Source: Eunapius fragilis (Eukaryota > Porifera > Demospongiae > Spongillida > Spongillidae). Taken from it: 64,000 nucleotides of DNA. Position numbers and translations under genes: made by a program. A model generated the notes under the pieces. That model ran no database searches. It had not been told where the DNA came from and was given only the letters and a program-made list of their open reading frames with translations. Of this stretch, positions 44,225 through 64,000 are shown piece after piece (position 1 is the first letter of the stretch; every line of letters starts with the position of its first letter). Where the stretch lies: the NCBI GenBank assembly GCA_963681505.1, contig OY811987.1, forward strand, positions 3,534,124 through 3,598,123, given 5' to 3'.

Positions 44225-44315
44225 AGAAGGGATCACAGTCCTAGCCAGTATGGCCCTTGCTATGGCTCTCACCAGGGTGATATTCAACCTTCCAAACATG
44301 TCACTGATCACCCTG
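44225..44315 (-). pseudogene. Retrotransposon extreme 3'-end fragment
   Basis: Minus-strand reading gives VISDMFGRLNITLVRAIARAILARTV, the C-terminal motif of the family. It is only about 30 codons long and is flanked by ATT runs (about 44200-44212 and 44320-44336). Confidence 0.7.
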
Positions 44316-44344
44316 GCTTTATTATTATTATTATAAATTAAAAG

Positions 44345-44518
44345 AAACATATGGATGTTGGGGCACTGAGGCTATTCAGGCACTATCAAGACTTGCCACA
44401 CGTTTGTCCACCAGGCAGGGTCTCCCCAAGTCGCTAGTGTGTAATGAACTATTTGGTAGAATAAGTTTAGCCCTTGTGAGAGCAAACTCTCAAGCCATCC
44501 TATCCCGCTCCCTATAAA
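44345..44518 (+). pseudogene. Retrotransposon 3'-tail fragment
   Basis: ETYGCWGTEAIQALSRLATRL runs to LALVRANSQAILSRSL and a stop, the family C-terminus in one open frame. It is followed within about 80 bp by an (AAT)n run (about 44600-44610). Confidence 0.75.
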
Positions 44519-44784
44519 CTGTGCATGTTGATGCTGTAGGTAGATTTTGTTTTGTGCATACTGTATCATATATCTGTTACTGTATATTATCAAATTTCAA
44601 TAATAATAATGTGCATTTATTCGATTCATGTAATTTGTCAATAATAATAATTATTATTTGTAGTAGTATTATTATTATTATTACACATATACATAAGATA
44701 CACCTGAAAAAGGTAAACTCAATGTACAACCTAACTATTGACACTATAGCTACAAGGAAAACAGTACATATACACTAGAGATGG

Positions 44785-44880
44785 ACTGGGCAAAGGCCTC
44801 TTGTCAGGATGGCTCTTGCCACAGCTCTCACCAAGCAGATGTTTAGGCGGCCATATATGTCAGCCAGGACTCTGGACTTA
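44785..44880 (-). pseudogene. Retrotransposon extreme 3'-end fragment at the dynein 3' border
   Basis: Minus-strand reading gives SRVLADIYGRLNICLVRAVARAILTRG. It adjoins the likely 3' end of the dynein gene, whose stop is at 44984. A minus-strand AATAAA near 44878-44886 at the border could serve as that gene's polyadenylation signal. Confidence 0.7.
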
Positions 44881-44983
44881 TTTTATTATTCTTTTTTGTT
44901 AGTCTACATTGATGCATGCATGCAGCTGGATAAATGTTTCATGTGTACCATACAAGGTTTGCAAAATACAACAGATATTGATA

Positions 44984-62700
<17,717 letters not shown>

Positions 62701-62900
62701 GATTCAGCTTTCCGTTTACACACTTAATTGTCGTAACTCTTGGCAGTACTACTGCTGGACAACGTTACCGCCAAATTTGAGCGCGCGCGCGGCACGTAAT
62801 GATCAATGCACAGCCACGCCTACCTAGCCTACGACATAATGTGTGATGTATATATTTATTTGGTGCAGTATTACAGTTTTAAAAATATTATAGCGCCTTG

Positions 62901-63254
62901 CTATACATCAAAAACAGAATCGGTATAGACTATAGGATAGGTTTCTGGAAGACTGGGTACCCGACGGAGTATTTTAAAAGGCTCAGGAGCTTGTCCGCCA
63001 TCGCTTGCAAGTTGCCAGAAATGGATTTCCTGCTTGTGTGCTTGCTCAATCCATGGCTCTTCAGTCTTCTGCTCCTCAGTTATCTTAGGTTCCACAGCAA
63101 CTTGCATTGTAATGATTCTGCTGTATATTTCATGCATGAAAATAAAATACTGCAATGCTGCATGTAATGAGTTTATAAACAAAATACCATGATATTGTGA
63201 TCGCCTTGACGTTGGTGAATAAGTACTGTCAGCAGAGGAGCGCATCTCTACCAT
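62901..63254 (-). CDS. Small uncharacterised protein upstream of the dynein gene
   Basis: The ORF is 117 codons on the same strand as the dynein gene and ends 200 bp before its proposed start. The N-terminal 22 residues (MVEMRSSADSTYSPTSRRSQYH) and the C-terminal 60 (EEPWIEQAHKQEIHFWQLAS ... SLPETYPIVYTDSVFDV) look protein-like, whereas the hydrophobic middle (ILFINSLHAALQYFIFMHEIYS) reads like translated intron. A GTATTT donor and ATACAG acceptor flank the middle but do not join in phase by my reading. I recognise no family. It could be a real short gene with different splicing, or a shorter one starting at MQVAVEP. Confidence 0.4.
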   Translation of the reverse strand: MVEMRSSADSTYSPTSRRSQYHGILFINSLHAALQYFIFMHEIYSRIITMQVAVEPKITEEQKTEEPWIEQAHKQEIHFWQLASDGGQAPEPFKILRRVPSLPETYPIVYTDSVFDV

Positions 63255-63762
63255 CAGAAAGCGACCATCCTACATTTACAGTGCTTTCTGAGGCTAATCT
63301 GTGAGTGAGGCACTGTTCTAATCTTATAATGGCTGTTAGTTGAGATTTGGTGCATAATGTTTTATTTTAATTCAACATTCTCAATTTTGGCGTGAAAACT
63401 GTTTGCTTTGTGCAAGAAATTTTTTATTAAATCCACAACTTTTGCTCAGCGTTGGTGAATCCTATGTCTAACCCTTGTCTGGATCACCTTCTCTTGAATC
63501 GCTGATTGAAAAGGAGGTGTCGGTTACCCGACGTAATGGATGACTTTGTGGGGCGAGGAGCAAAATAACAATGGTTTGGACATTAGGTGTGCATGTCCAC
63601 CAATGATAAAGTAATCCTACATTAACCTTTAATCTATTTTCATCCTTAATTCAGGATGGAAATCCTGAATTAGGATGACTTTACGCCGCTCGTATCGACA
63701 TCAATTCGAACGGTATTGATGATTTTTTTTTGCTATTTAGCTTCTGTAGGCTTTCATCTATA
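63255..63762. other. Intergenic region
   Basis: No gene is recognised. A short palindromic stretch, TTAATTCAGGATGGAAATCCTGAATTA, lies at about 63649-63675. Confidence 0.4.
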
Positions 63763-63932
63763 CAGGGAAAAAAATCGTGTTCCGGACCTTGGGTTTTATC
63801 TTATCTACCTTGGGATCTGTTCCATCAAATGTATTCACTGTTGTCTTAGGCACTTTGAATACGTTTGATGGAACAGATCCCAAGGTCGATAGGGTAAAAC
63901 CCAAGGTCCGGAACACGATTTATTTTTCCCTG
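63763..63932. repeat. Imperfect palindrome, second copy of the 40163 foldback family
   Basis: The arms begin CAGGGAAAAAAATCGTGTTCC and share the GGATCTGTTCCATCAAA core and the CCGGACCTTGGGTTTTA block with the perfect palindrome at 40163-40323. Here the arms have several mismatches and a loop of about 20-25 nt containing ACTGTTGTCTTAGGCA. The shared ends define the element boundaries as CAGGG...CCCTG. Confidence 0.9.
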
Positions 63933-64000
63933 TGCTAAACAGCTCTATCCATTTTAGTCGTATTTCTTTTTGAAAAAACAATGTTTAGGCTTAGTGTCCT

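Overview
This is a stretch of nuclear genome from an animal, most likely a marine invertebrate. A demosponge is my inference, from the short introns (about 55-100 nt in places), AT-rich intergenic DNA, dense hAT and retrotransposon debris and the gene set. The genes are multi-exon with GT-AG introns, and nothing in the window is bacterial.

Layout. 1-4311: a small hAT-like MITE with G/C homopolymers, then a hAT element (729-4311, inverted termini, 8-bp target duplication) that keeps a BED zinc-finger ORF and holds an inserted non-LTR retrotransposon. 5271-7382 (-): an intact single-exon TRIM-NHL gene. 7383-21057: a transposon graveyard with two decayed hAT (DUF4371/ZMYM1-like) transposases, several 3' fragments of one retrotransposon family, and a 132-bp-arm hairpin. 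21058-24338: no recognisable gene. 24339-26379: a roughly 2-kb inverted repeat whose centre is an inverted 28-bp minisatellite. 26552-33328 (-): RTF1, the Paf1-complex subunit, fully reconstructed as 18 coding exons; a same-strand ankyrin-repeat gene (27810-28778) lies whole inside one of its introns. 33419-39526 (+): ZFYVE1/DFCP1 in 8 coding exons, head to head with RTF1 across 90 bp. 39527-44880: a perfect 161-bp palindrome and another cluster of retrotransposon fragments. 44984-62700 (-): one large axonemal dynein heavy chain gene covering tail, AAA1-6, stalk and C-terminal domain. 62901-63254 (-): a small uncharacterised ORF. 63763-63932: a second, imperfect copy of the palindrome.

The host genes are unrelated housekeeping or ciliary genes and do not form a pathway: RTF1 acts in transcription elongation, ZFYVE1 in PI3P/ER/autophagy membranes, dynein in ciliary motility, and TRIM-NHL probably in ubiquitination or RNA regulation. 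The unusual content is structural: four long inverted repeats, a nested same-strand gene, a 90-bp bidirectional promoter, and nested transposons. I could not run homology searches. Gene identities rest on recognised motifs and remembered family sequences, and exon joins were checked by splice consensus and reading phase.
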